Assembly: GCF_022829585.1 (NCBI RefSeq)
Contig: NZ_JAKSYC010000066.1
Location: 1 to 56,922, forward strand
Length of the DNA: 56,922 nt
Reading direction: 5' to 3'
Origin: Methylobacterium sp. J-026
Lineage (GTDB): Bacteria; Pseudomonadota; Alphaproteobacteria; Rhizobiales; Beijerinckiaceae
Below are positions 1 through 8,000 of this stretch, in pieces (within the stretch, counting starts at the first letter, position 1; each line of letters begins with the position of its first letter). The position numbers and the translations under genes are program-made. The notes beneath the pieces were generated by a model. The model ran no database searches. It had not been told where the DNA came from and worked only from the letters and a program-made list of their open reading frames with translations.

Positions 1-6
1 GTCGCC

Positions 7-900
7 GTGCCGCGGGTCCGGCCCCGGGACATCGTCCGCGCGCTCCGCCCGCATCAATGGGCGAAGAACGCCCTCGTCTTCGTGGGGCTGGTGACCGGTC
101 ATCATTTCGATGCGCCGAGCACCCTCGAGTCCTTCACCGCCTTTCTGTGCTTCTGCATGGCGGCGTCGAGCGCGTATCTGATCAACGATCTGCTCGACCT
201 TCCGGCCGACCGCGCCCACCCGAGCAAGTCCCGGCGGCCCTTCGCGTCGGGGGCGGTGCCGGTCCTGTACGGGGTCGTCCTCGCGGCGCTCCTCGGCGCC
301 GGGGCCTTCGCGGTGTCGTTCCTGCTGCCGCTGAAGTTCAGCTTGGCGCTCCTGATCTACCTCGTCCTGACGCTCGCCTACTCGTTCTATCTCAAGCGCC
401 GGATGATGATCGATATCGTGGTGCTCGGCGGCCTCTACGCGATCCGCGTCTTCGGCGGCGTCGCCGCCCTCGGGCTGTCGCAGACGCCCTGGCTGCTGAT
501 GTTCTCACTCTTCCTCTTCACCAGCCTCGCCATCGTGAAGCGCTGTAGCGAGCTGACGGCCACCCTCCGGAACGAGGCGCCCGGCGAGAAGCAGACGCTT
601 AACGGCCGCAGCTACGGAGCCGACGATCTGCGCGTCCTGTTCCCCCTCGGCGCTGCAGCCGGCTACGGCTCCGTCTTCGTTTTCGCGCTGTACATGTCGA
701 GCCCGGAGGTGGCCGCGCTCTACACGCACCCCAACCGGCTGTGGCTGATCTGCCCCCTGCTCATTTATTGGGTCAGCCGCATGTTCCTCCTCGCGAACCG
801 GAACCAGCTCCACAGCGATCCGGTGGTCTACGCCCTGACCGATCGCATCAGCCTCGCGACGGGGGCCTGCGTCGCCGCCGTGCTGGCCATCTCCATCTGA
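7..900 (+). CDS. UbiA-family polyprenyl-phosphate phosphoribosyltransferase (DPPR synthase-like)
   Basis: Membrane prenyltransferase of the UbiA superfamily, 297 residues and very hydrophobic (about eight membrane segments). The first Asp-rich motif NDLLDLPADRAHPSK (residues 60-74) has the Asp spacing and the HPxKxRRP tail typical of decaprenyl-phosphate 5-phosphoribose synthase (Rv3806c; NoeC of Azorhizobium), not of quinone or heme prenyltransferases. Such enzymes join PRPP to polyprenyl phosphate at the inner membrane. The next two genes are DprE1- and DprE2-like, the epimerase pair that turns the ribose product into arabinose, so family and context agree. The reading frame is open to the window edge, so the true start may lie upstream; the GTG at 7 is the first visible start. 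Confidence 0.85.
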   Translation: MPRVRPRDIVRALRPHQWAKNALVFVGLVTGHHFDAPSTLESFTAFLCFCMAASSAYLINDLLDLPADRAHPSKSRRPFASGAVPVLYGVVLAALLGAGAFAVSFLLPLKFSLALLIYLVLTLAYSFYLKRRMMIDIVVLGGLYAIRVFGGVAALGLSQTPWLLMFSLFLFTSLAIVKRCSELTATLRNEAPGEKQTLNGRSYGADDLRVLFPLGAAAGYGSVFVFALYMSSPEVAALYTHPNRLWLICPLLIYWVSRMFLLANRNQLHSDPVVYALTDRISLATGACVAAVLAISI

Positions 901-915
901 ACCCAGGCCCCCGAC

Positions 916-2262
916 GTGCTAGAACCTGACCGCCCGCGCGTCCCGCTCAGCGGGTGGGGCCGGTACCCGCGCCGCGACTGCGATGTCGCGGCACCGGGCG
1001 ACCCGGCCACCGCGGCGGCCGCGCGTTCCCCGAGCCTGCCGCTCATCGCCCGCGGCAACGGCCGCTCCTACGGCGATGCCAGCTTCGGCCCGGGCCTGAC
1101 CCTCGACATGCGCCGCCTGGGCCGGCTCGTCGCCTTCGACGAGGCGACCGGGGTGCTGACCTGCGAGGCCGGCACGCTCCTCAGCGAGATTATCGCGGTG
1201 CTGACGCCGCGCGGCTGGTTCCCGCCGGTGACGCCCGGCACCAAGTTCGTGACCGTCGGCGGCATGGTCGCCTCGGACGTGCACGGCAAGAACCACCACG
1301 GGGCGGGCTCGTTCTGCGATCACGTCCTCTCGGTCCGCCTCGCACTGGGCGACGGGACGATCCTGACCTGCTCCCCGACGGAACATGCGGATCTCTTCGC
1401 CGCGACCTGCGGCGGAATGGGGCTGACCGGCACCGTGCTGACGGTGACCTTCCGGCTGATCCCGGTGCACTCGTCCAAGATCTTGCAGGAGACGGTCCGC
1501 GCGCCCGATCTCGCGACCGCGATCGATCTGTTCGAGGCGGGGGCCGCGCGCACCTACTCGGTCGCCTGGATCGACTGCCTCGCCTCCGGGGCCGATCTCG
1601 GCCGGTCAGTGATCATCTTCGGGGAGCACGCCACGCCCGCGGACATCGAGCCGGGTCAGCGGGCGACGCCCTTCGCGCGCCCGGCCCCCCGCCGCAAACG
1701 CGTCCCGGTGGATTTCCCCACGGTCGCCCTCAATCGGCTCTCGGTCTCGCTGTTCAACAAGGTCTATTACCGGCTCCAGACGCCGGGCCGGAAGGTCGTC
1801 GACATCGATCCGTACTTCTACCCGCTCGACGCCATCCAGGACTGGAACCGGATCTACGGGCGCCACGGCTTCGTCCAGTATCAGTGCGTGCTGCCCCTCG
1901 AAACGAGCCGGGACGGGCTGACGGCGCTCCTCACGGAGATCGCCCGCGTCGGGCAGGCCTCCTTCCTGGCGGTGCTCAAGCGGCTCGGGCGCGAGTCGTT
2001 CGGCTACCTTTCCTTCCCGCGGGAGGGCTATACCCTGGCCCTCGACTTCCCGGCCCATGCCGACACCTTCGCGCTCCTTGAGCGGCTGGACCGCATCGTG
2101 ATCGAGGGCGGCGGCCGGCTCTACCTCGCCAAGGACGCGCGGATGCGCGCGCCGATGCTGCGCTCCGGTTATCCCCGGCTGGAGCGCTTCGACGCCGTCC
2201 GGCGAAGCTACGGCCTCGATGGGCGTTTCCGATCGGCCCTCTCCGATCGCCTGGAGATCTAG
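916..2262 (+). CDS. dprE1: DprE1-like FAD-dependent decaprenylphosphoryl-ribose 2-oxidase
   Basis: 448-residue VAO-type flavoenzyme, near the 461 of mycobacterial DprE1. It oxidises the 2-hydroxyl of polyprenyl-phospho-ribose, the first half of epimerisation to arabinose. Visible motifs are RGNGRSYGDA near residue 46 and HGKNHH near residue 122 (FAD binding), a QYQ motif near 318, and AKDAR with Lys406, which aligns without gaps to catalytic Lys418 of M. tuberculosis DprE1. The residue aligned with benzothiazinone-target Cys387 is Ala375. The GTG start lies 15 bases after the UbiA gene, and the stop is immediately followed by the reductase start, so the three are probably one operon. Confidence 0.88.
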   Translation: MLEPDRPRVPLSGWGRYPRRDCDVAAPGDPATAAAARSPSLPLIARGNGRSYGDASFGPGLTLDMRRLGRLVAFDEATGVLTCEAGTLLSEIIAVLTPRGWFPPVTPGTKFVTVGGMVASDVHGKNHHGAGSFCDHVLSVRLALGDGTILTCSPTEHADLFAATCGGMGLTGTVLTVTFRLIPVHSSKILQETVRAPDLATAIDLFEAGAARTYSVAWIDCLASGADLGRSVIIFGEHATPADIEPGQRATPFARPAPRRKRVPVDFPTVALNRLSVSLFNKVYYRLQTPGRKVVDIDPYFYPLDAIQDWNRIYGRHGFVQYQCVLPLETSRDGLTALLTEIARVGQASFLAVLKRLGRESFGYLSFPREGYTLALDFPAHADTFALLERLDRIVIEGGGRLYLAKDARMRAPMLRSGYPRLERFDAVRRSYGLDGRFRSALSDRLEI

Positions 2263-2263
2263 T

Positions 2264-2998
2264 GTGACGCCATCGTCCGTCCTCATCCTCGGCGCGCGCT
2301 CGGATATCGGCCGCGCCGTCGCCCGGCGCTTCGCCCAGAGCGGCGCCTCGGTGATCCTCGCGGCCCGGCGCGCCGACGGCCTGGCCGACGAACTCGCGGA
2401 TCTCAGGATCCGCTTCAAGGTCGCGGCCGAGGCGATCGAGTTCGACGTGACCGACGGGGAGGCCGAGCGCTTCTTCGACGCGCTCCCGGAACTGCCGCAC
2501 ACCGTCGTCATGGTCGTCGGCCTGCTCGGGGATCAGCCGCGCAGCGAGGCGGATCTCGACGCCGCGAGCGCCGTCATGGCGACCAATTACACCGGGCCGG
2601 CCTGCTACCTCCTGGCCGCGGCCCGGCGGATGGCGATGCGCGGCAGCGGCTGCATCGTCGGCATCAGCTCGGTCGCGGGCGACCGGGGTCGGCAATCCAA
2701 CTACGTCTACGGCTCGGCCAAGGCCGGCTTCACCGCCTTCCTGGCCGGACTGCGCAACCGCCTCTTCCGCCGGGGCGTGACGGTGGTGACGGTCAAGCCG
2801 GGCTTCGTGGCGACCGCGATGACCGCTGGGATGAAGCTTCCGCCGCTGCTGACCGCGCAGCCGGACGAGGTCGGACAGGCAATCTTCACGGCCGTGACCA
2901 AGGGCAAGGACACGATCTACGTTCGGCCGATCTGGCGGCTGATCATGGCGGTGATCCGGAACGTGCCGGAAATCGTGTTCAAGCGGCTCTCCATGTAA
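2264..2998 (+). CDS. dprE2: DprE2-like short-chain reductase (decaprenylphosphoryl-2-keto-ribose reductase)
   Basis: 244-residue SDR protein. The N-terminal Rossmann motif is G10-A-R-S-D-I-G16, and the catalytic set is Ser135/136, Tyr149 and Lys153 (YGSAK). In the DprE pathway this partner reduces the 2-keto intermediate to polyprenyl-phospho-arabinose with NAD(P)H. I chose the GTG at 2264 because it directly follows the dprE1 stop and puts the Rossmann strand at residue 5; the longer frame starts inside dprE1 and adds a tail without homology features. Context gives the function: SDRs are numerous, but one fused in operon order to a UbiA/DprE1 pair is very likely DprE2. Confidence 0.82.
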   Translation: MTPSSVLILGARSDIGRAVARRFAQSGASVILAARRADGLADELADLRIRFKVAAEAIEFDVTDGEAERFFDALPELPHTVVMVVGLLGDQPRSEADLDAASAVMATNYTGPACYLLAAARRMAMRGSGCIVGISSVAGDRGRQSNYVYGSAKAGFTAFLAGLRNRLFRRGVTVVTVKPGFVATAMTAGMKLPPLLTAQPDEVGQAIFTAVTKGKDTIYVRPIWRLIMAVIRNVPEIVFKRLSM

Positions 2999-3592
2999 TG
3001 TACAGGGTTCTTAGAGACGTCATCTCTATCGCCGCCGAATTGGTTGCCATGTGGTTTTCGTTGATGCTGTCCATTTCCTGCTGAGCGTTCGTGGATGGTG
3101 TGGCGACGGCGCACTTATGATTGCGTGCATCGTCGGCATCGGAGCGTGATTTCAAGCCCTGTGTTTGCGCGAAACGCGGATTGGATCCCCCGGCGGTTTA
3201 AGTCGGGGCAGGTTTGCCGCACCGCGGGGTGATGAGACGGGTCGAACGTCCGGCCGTCGCCGCGGGGCTGCCCGGCCGCAGTCGAGACCGCACGGGCTGC
3301 CCGCGCCGGCTTGGGCGACACCAGGCCTCAGCACGGTTCGGGACTTGATAAATCCGGGCTTTGCCGTAAGCCGTCTCCGGTCGCCAGCGCCGAAGATTGA
3401 CAGAAAAACCTCCTATCCCGCGTCGAGTATTTCAGCTCCCGCTCGGAACGGCTGCCCATGCATTGGAACGACGAATTCCGGCCATCGGTGCTTTCGAGAC
3501 GGAGGTTGCCCTGGGAGATCATTGATCGTGTTTCAATATGCCTGTTCAGATCTGCATATTCTCATCGCTTAATCCTGAGAGAGAGAAATTAG
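2999..3592. other. Long intergenic region, no convincing gene
   Basis: About 590 bases between dprE2 and the GT2 gene, visibly richer in A/T than the flanks. Short open frames exist on both strands but lack coding character or family features. A weak hairpin (TAGAGA, 5-base loop, TCTCTA at 3012-3028) just after dprE2 could be a poor terminator. A purine-rich GAGAGAGAG run at 3577-3585 is the ribosome-binding site of the next gene. A promoter for that gene must lie here, but I cannot place it. Confidence 0.6.
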
Positions 3593-4504
3593 ATGGCGAG
3601 TCTGGTTGTCGGCATTCCGAGTTCGGGTCGGAAGGAGTTGTTGAGCCGCACGATCGAGCATCTCAGCCGGCAGGTTCTGCGTCCCGACAAAGTGATCCTC
3701 TGCACCCCGGAGGATGAAGAGAGTCAGACGCCGGAATACGACCCGACATTGAACTTGATTCATGTCCAGGCCCCGAAGGGATCCTGCTCGCAGCGCAACG
3801 CGATGCTGGACATGTTGAAGGGCGAGGACGGGATCCTGCTCATCATCGACGACGACTTTTTCGTGCATCGGACCTATCTCGCCGCGATCAAGACGATCAT
3901 GCTGGCCCGTCCGGATATCGCGCTGGCCAACGGCTTCATCATCAAGGACGGGATCATCGGTCCCGGCATCCCGGTGGCGGAGGCGAACAGGATGCTGGAG
4001 GAGACGCAGCATGATCCCGCGCGCCCGGTGACCGTGCAGGAGAAGATCGTCGGCTACGGCTGCAACATGGCGATTCGGCTCGAACACGCCAGGAGCGTCC
4101 GGTTCGATGAGAATCTGCCGCTCTATGGCTGGCTGGAGGATGTCGACTTCTCGCACCAGCTCAGCAGAACCGGGAAGATCGTCGATGTGTCCGCGGTCGC
4201 GGGCGTCCATCTCGGGATCAAGATGGGTCGCACGCCCGGGAAGAAGTTCGGATACTCGCAGATCGTCAATCCGATCTATCTGATCCAGAAGGGGAGCATG
4301 AAGAAGAGACATGCGCTGTTCCTCATGCTGCGGAACATGGCGATGAACGTGACGCGGAGTGTTTCTCCCGAGCCGTATCTCGACAGGAGAGGCAGGCTGT
4401 TGGGCAACATTCTCGGATTGTGCGATGTGATCCGCGGACGGATCAATCCGCAGGCGGTGGCCCTATTGGATCGACCGAGACCGGGCGAACGCATGGTCCT
4501 ATAG
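3593..4504 (+). CDS. Glycosyltransferase family 2 protein
   Basis: 303-residue GT-A fold transferase. The N-terminus LVVGIPSSGR is the usual nucleotide-sugar-binding strand. IIDDDFF with Asp86-88 is the metal-binding DXD. The downstream LEDVDFSHQL is the ED motif that normally supplies the catalytic base. No membrane segment is evident, so it should act on the cytoplasmic face. The sugar donor and acceptor cannot be read from the sequence. It follows the arabinose-donor module on the same strand but about 590 bases away, so a shared surface glycan is inference. Its codons use more A/T at wobble positions than the flanking genes. The start at 3593 is supported by the GA-rich site 7 bases upstream. 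Confidence 0.85.
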   Translation: MASLVVGIPSSGRKELLSRTIEHLSRQVLRPDKVILCTPEDEESQTPEYDPTLNLIHVQAPKGSCSQRNAMLDMLKGEDGILLIIDDDFFVHRTYLAAIKTIMLARPDIALANGFIIKDGIIGPGIPVAEANRMLEETQHDPARPVTVQEKIVGYGCNMAIRLEHARSVRFDENLPLYGWLEDVDFSHQLSRTGKIVDVSAVAGVHLGIKMGRTPGKKFGYSQIVNPIYLIQKGSMKKRHALFLMLRNMAMNVTRSVSPEPYLDRRGRLLGNILGLCDVIRGRINPQAVALLDRPRPGERMVL

Positions 4505-5018
4505 GACTGAACGCGAGCGCCTGGATGAAACCGATGCGGCAAGCAACGTCTTCCAGAGGGCCAGATCTGCGCGACGCCGGGTCTTGCTGCGGTGACGAGC
4601 GGGCGTCGAAAGCCGGTCCTCCGACTCCTTCCTCAGTGTCCGGGGGCCATTTGCAGGAGCCGCGCGGGGGCTTGTCGGGGCCGTGTCGTGTGATCTGGGC
4701 GGGATTGGTGTAATGTATGAGATCTTAACGTTAAGAGTAGACCGCTAAATCATGTTGATGGTCCGAAAAGCGCGCTTTCCCGGATCGGTAAGGCTTAATA
4801 TTGTTGGCACACCAATCAACGGATTGATTTGCCCTAGTTCAGCCGACGTCAAGCAAGAGCCGCCGGCTCGGTGGCCGGAGGCCGGTGTAGAGATCCTGCA
4901 CAGATCGGCAGGAAATGTCATGCTGTTGAGATCGAGAAAATCTTTGTTGGCATCGTGCCGAAATCCTATATTTGGTAATGAAACGGCCGCTCTATAGGCT
5001 GAGGACCGGAGTTATCGA
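4505..5018. other. Long intergenic region, A/T-rich in its second half
   Basis: About 510 bases with no convincing gene. The half after about 4700 is A/T-rich and contains a 14-bp perfect palindrome (4723-4736) and a small hairpin AATCAA/TTGATT (4814-4829). An 81-codon frame (4752-4997) has no ribosome site, no family features and irregular composition, so I do not call it. The methyltransferase ribosome-binding site GAGGACCGGA is at 5001-5010. Confidence 0.5.
4723..4736. promoter_or_regulatory. 14-bp perfect palindrome TCTTAACGTTAAGA
   Basis: Exact dyad in the A/T-rich spacer about 290 bases upstream of the methyltransferase. It stands out in a G/C-rich genome and is not followed by a T tract, so an operator-like site is a possibility. 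No binding protein is suggested by the sequence. Confidence 0.3.
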
Positions 5019-5645
5019 ATGGCCGATGTGGATGTCGTCGACAGGATTTCCGGTCTGATGGGGGGGCGGTCGCGCGTCAGATCGCTCGTCAACAGGCTGG
5101 GCTACGATACGACGGATTGGGTTCGGACGGTCATGTACCGGGAGTGCTTCTCGTTCATCGAGAGCCTGTCCCCGCATCGGCTCGATACGCTCGAAATCGC
5201 GGCCGGTCCGCAATGGAAGCGCAGGTTTCAATTCAAGTCCTATACCGCGGCCGATTATCCGGAATTCGATATCTGCGAGGGTCGGCTCGACCGGACGTTC
5301 GATCTCATTATCGCCGATCAGGTCTTCGAGCACCTGAAATGGCCGCAGCGCGCGGGGAAGAACGTCTTCTCCATGCTCAAGCCGGGCGGCACCTTCATCG
5401 TCACCACGCCGTTCCTGATCCGGCTGCACGACAGCCCGATCGATTGCTCGCGCTGGACCGAGACGGGGATGTCCTATCTCCTGCAGGAATGCGGCTTCGA
5501 GGCGCAGAACATCAAGACCGCCTCCTGGGGCAACCGGGCCTGCGTGCGCGCCAACTTCCGCCGGTGGCCGCGATACGGCTGGTACAAGCCGCTCCATAAC
5601 GAGAAGAACTTCCCCGTCACGGTCTGGGCGTTTGCCCGACGCTGA
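5019..5645 (+). CDS. Class I SAM-dependent methyltransferase
   Basis: 208 residues. The post-I and motif II region reads FDLIIADQVFEHL (about residues 98-110), and LKPGGTFIVTTPF (about 122-134) is the classic motif III/strand 5 region of Methyltransf_11/23-type enzymes. The glycine-rich motif I is poorly conserved (LEIAAGP near residue 56), which is common in glycan-tailoring members such as those acting on sugars or nucleotide-sugars. The ATG at 5019 has GAGGACCGGA just upstream. It lies in the same A/T-leaning block as the GT2 gene, so modification of the same surface glycan is plausible but not shown. Confidence 0.75.
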   Translation: MADVDVVDRISGLMGGRSRVRSLVNRLGYDTTDWVRTVMYRECFSFIESLSPHRLDTLEIAAGPQWKRRFQFKSYTAADYPEFDICEGRLDRTFDLIIADQVFEHLKWPQRAGKNVFSMLKPGGTFIVTTPFLIRLHDSPIDCSRWTETGMSYLLQECGFEAQNIKTASWGNRACVRANFRRWPRYGWYKPLHNEKNFPVTVWAFARR

Positions 5646-5681
5646 CCCGGTCGCCCTATAGGGGCACCGGGACAGAGTCTG

Positions 5682-5706
5682 GGCCGGCGCCGACGAGGCG
5701 CCGGCC
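5682..5706. terminator. Hairpin between convergent genes
   Basis: Perfect 10-bp stem GGCCGGCGCC/GGCGCCGGCC with loop GACGA, 36 bases after the methyltransferase stop and 57 bases beyond the stop of the convergent AI-2E gene. There is no clear T tract on either side, so it is a probable bidirectional terminator judged from position and stem strength. Confidence 0.55.
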
Positions 5707-5762
5707 GATTGGCGCCGTGATCGGCGCCGGGGCGCAGCCTCCGGGTGGCCTGCCCCGGGGGC

Positions 5763-6896
5763 TCAGGCCGTCGCCTCGGGACCTTCGGTGAATTCCCGCC
5801 ACAGCAGCACGAGGGCCGCCATCACGGCCGGGCCGAGGAACAGGCCGAGCAGCCCGAACGTCTCCACGCCGCCGAGGATGCCGAGCAGCACCCACAGGAA
5901 CGGGAGCTTCGTGGTGCCGCCGATCAGCGCGGGCCGGACGAAGTGGTCGGCCGCGAAGGTGACGACGAGGCCGGCCACCGCCACCACGATGGCGGCCTTC
6001 GTCGCGCCGGCCGCAACCAGGAGGATGGCCGCGATGGCGATGGCCAGGGCGGCGCCGAACGGGATCATGGCCGCCACGGCGGTGAAGGCGCCGAGCAGGA
6101 CCGGGTGCGGCACGCCGGCGAAGTAGTAGACGATTCCGAGAATGAACCCTTCTCCGAGGCCGACCAGGACCAGACCGTCGACGGTGCCGTGGACCGAGGC
6201 GACCATCTGGCGGGCGACCCGCTCGCCGCGCGGGCCGAACAGGCGGTGACAGGCGGTCAGCGACTCGTCCCGCACGGTCCGCCAGTCGCGGAACAGGAAG
6301 AACAGGGCCACGAGGCTGAAGCCGAACAGCACGATCCGGTGCATCACCTCGCGCCCGAAATTGCGGGAGGCCCCGATCACGGAATTGTTCTCGAACCGGT
6401 GCAGCAGGTCCGAGCCGGCCTGGGCGTGGCCGAGGTTGTTGTTCCACCAATCGGTCGCCTGTGCGGCTCCGTAGGGCAGGTGCTGGAGAAATTCCGGCGC
6501 CGGAACGCCGTTCGCCTCGGCGTTGCGGACGAAATCGGCCACGTCGTGGGCCTCCCGGGCCGCCTGAACGCCCAGGATGGCCAGGGGGGCCAGGAAGACC
6601 AGCGCCACCGCTACCGTCATCAGGCTCGGCAGGAGGATGTTGTGCTTGCCCGGCGGGAACCGGTGTTCCAGGCGGGCATAGAGCGGCCACAGGGCGATCG
6701 CGAGCACCAGCGCCCAGGCGAGGGCCGGAAGGAACCCGTGCAGAATCCAGAGGCCGAGGGCGGAGAGCGCCAGGACCAGCAGCACGCGGGCCGCGCCCTG
6801 CGAGCGGGCGCGCTCGTGCGGCGGTCCATCCTGGAGTGCCGGAGGCGGCGCCTCGATCCGCGCCGGCGGGGCGAGGGGCTTTGTGATCGGTGGCAT
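5763..6896 (-). CDS. AI-2E family transporter (PerM-like membrane protein)
   Basis: 377-residue polytopic protein of the AI-2E exporter/PerM superfamily. It has paired hydrophobic segments near the N-terminus, a central amphipathic stretch, and the conserved C-terminal block in which GLGEGFILGIVYYFAGV and RPALIGGTTKLPFL are recognisable; the latter is the family signature before the last two helices. Substrates of most members are unknown. I chose the ATG at 6896 because AGGAGAT lies about 8 bases upstream; a longer frame to 7070 adds a basic, low-complexity tail unlike the family. It is divergent from acpXL and appears monocistronic. Confidence 0.85.
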   Translation of the reverse strand: MPPITKPLAPPARIEAPPPALQDGPPHERARSQGAARVLLVLALSALGLWILHGFLPALAWALVLAIALWPLYARLEHRFPPGKHNILLPSLMTVAVALVFLAPLAILGVQAAREAHDVADFVRNAEANGVPAPEFLQHLPYGAAQATDWWNNNLGHAQAGSDLLHRFENNSVIGASRNFGREVMHRIVLFGFSLVALFFLFRDWRTVRDESLTACHRLFGPRGERVARQMVASVHGTVDGLVLVGLGEGFILGIVYYFAGVPHPVLLGAFTAVAAMIPFGAALAIAIAAILLVAAGATKAAIVVAVAGLVVTFAADHFVRPALIGGTTKLPFLWVLLGILGGVETFGLLGLFLGPAVMAALVLLWREFTEGPEATA

Positions 6897-7198
6897 CCGT
6901 CTGATCTCCTGGGAACGCGCGGTCGGTCGCGCCCGTTCGCTCGGGCCTGCGCCGCCGTACGGTACGCACGTCTTCGCACGCGGCGGCGTGCGATGGTGGA
7001 CACGCGCTGAAACGCCGGGGAACCGCTGCGGTTGCCGCCCCTGATACCCTCGTGTAGAGGTCGCCGCCATTCAGTGGGGCCGTGTATCGGGGCCCGCAGA
7101 CGCGTAGGATGACCGCGCGGGGTGCGCGCGCCGGGCTGCCCGGCGCCAGGGGGCGCCCCGCCCGACCGATCCGGAATCCGACCAGCCCGCGAGAAGAC
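6897..7198. other. Divergent intergenic region between the AI-2E gene and acpXL
   Basis: About 300 bases that must hold the promoters of two outward-reading genes. I see no clear operator, repeat or small gene. Frames that run through it are extensions of the flanking genes without ribosome-binding sites. Confidence 0.5.
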
Positions 7199-7507
7199 AT
7201 GTCCGACGAGCCCGCCCACGGCAGCGCCACCTTCGAGCGCGTGGCCGACATCATAGCCGAGACCGCCGACATCCCCCGGGACAAGATCACCCCCGAGAGT
7301 CACGCCATCGACGACCTCGGCATCGACAGCCTCGCCTTCCTCGACATCGCCTTCGCGGTCGACAAGGCGTTCGGGATCAAGCTGCCCCTGGAGCGCTGGA
7401 CCCAGGAGGTCAACGAGGGCAAGGTCCCGGCAGAAGAGTATTTCGTCCTTAAGAACCTGTGCGCGCGCATCGACGGCCTGGTGGCCGAGAAGGCCGCCAA
7501 GGTCTGA
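7199..7507 (+). CDS. acpXL: AcpXL-type acyl carrier protein for very-long-chain fatty acids
   Basis: 102 residues. The phosphopantetheine attachment site is Ser44 in [13 protein letters not shown]. The following stretch, with [13 protein letters not shown] and [14 protein letters not shown], matches the dedicated AcpXL carrier of Rhizobiales rather than the housekeeping AcpP. AcpXL carries the C26-C28 hydroxy acyl chain that LpxXL transfers to lipid A. The ATG at 7199 is chosen because conserved residues begin soon after it ([13 protein letters not shown]), while the longer frame adds an Arg/Pro-rich tail. A dehydratase and a ketosynthase-like gene follow at 25 bases and with overlap, as in the rhizobial acpXL cluster. 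Confidence 0.92.
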   Translation: MSDEPAHGSATFERVADIIAETADIPRDKITPESHAIDDLGIDSLAFLDIAFAVDKAFGIKLPLERWTQEVNEGKVPAEEYFVLKNLCARIDGLVAEKAAKV

Positions 7508-7532
7508 GGCCGGCAGCCCGGTCCGCCCCGCC

Positions 7533-8000
7533 ATGCGCCTCGAATATTTCGAGATGATCGATTCCGTGCGGCTCCTCGACCGGGCCGCCGGCCGCATCGA
7601 GGCCCTCGCCCGGGTGCCCCTGGAGAGCCCGGTCTTCGAGGGGCACTTCCCCGGCCATCCCCTGGTGCCCGGGGTGCTCCTCACCGAGACGATGGCGCAG
7701 GCCTCGGGCTATCTCGTGCTCGCCCATCTGGACTTCGCCCGGATGCCGTTCCTCACCGGGGTCGACAAGGCCCGGTTCCGGTCCTTCGTCGGGCCGGGGG
7801 CGGATCTCGTGGTGACGGCGCATCTGGAGCATGACGGCTCAGGCTATGCGGTGACCAAGGCCGCGATCAGCCACGCCGGGAAGGCGCTGTGCGACGCGGA
7901 GCTGCGCTTCCGGACCATGCCGTTCCCGGATGGGCTCGACGCGCCGATGCGCGCCCGCGCCCGGGCGATCGGCCTGTTCCCGGACCCGGTGCAGCCGTGA
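7533..8000 (+). CDS. FabZ-like 3-hydroxyacyl-ACP dehydratase (FabZXL-like)
   Basis: 155-residue single hotdog-fold dehydratase. His38 in GHFPGHPLVPG and Glu52 in TETMAQ are 14 residues apart, the spacing of the FabZ catalytic His/Glu pair, so it should be active. It would remove water from the 3-hydroxyacyl intermediate on AcpXL during very-long-chain elongation. The gene starts 25 bases after acpXL and its stop overlaps the next start, indicating co-translation. Housekeeping FabZ is usually found with lpxD/lpxA, so this neighbourhood argues for the specialised copy. Confidence 0.87.
   Translation: MRLEYFEMIDSVRLLDRAAGRIEALARVPLESPVFEGHFPGHPLVPGVLLTETMAQASGYLVLAHLDFARMPFLTGVDKARFRSFVGPGADLVVTAHLEHDGSGYAVTKAAISHAGKALCDAELRFRTMPFPDGLDAPMRARARAIGLFPDPVQP

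Noticed and set aside
3012..3028. Terminator after dprE2
   Set aside because: Only a 6-bp A/T-rich stem without a T tract; mentioned in the spacer entry but too weak to list as a terminator.
3165..3572. 135-codon plus-strand frame between dprE2 and the GT2 gene
   Set aside because: Composition and Pro/Arg/Gly-rich translation look like random frame in G/C-rich DNA; no ribosome-binding site or family.
4752..4997. 81-codon plus-strand frame in the spacer before the methyltransferase
   Set aside because: No ribosome-binding site, no family features and irregular composition; more likely non-coding.
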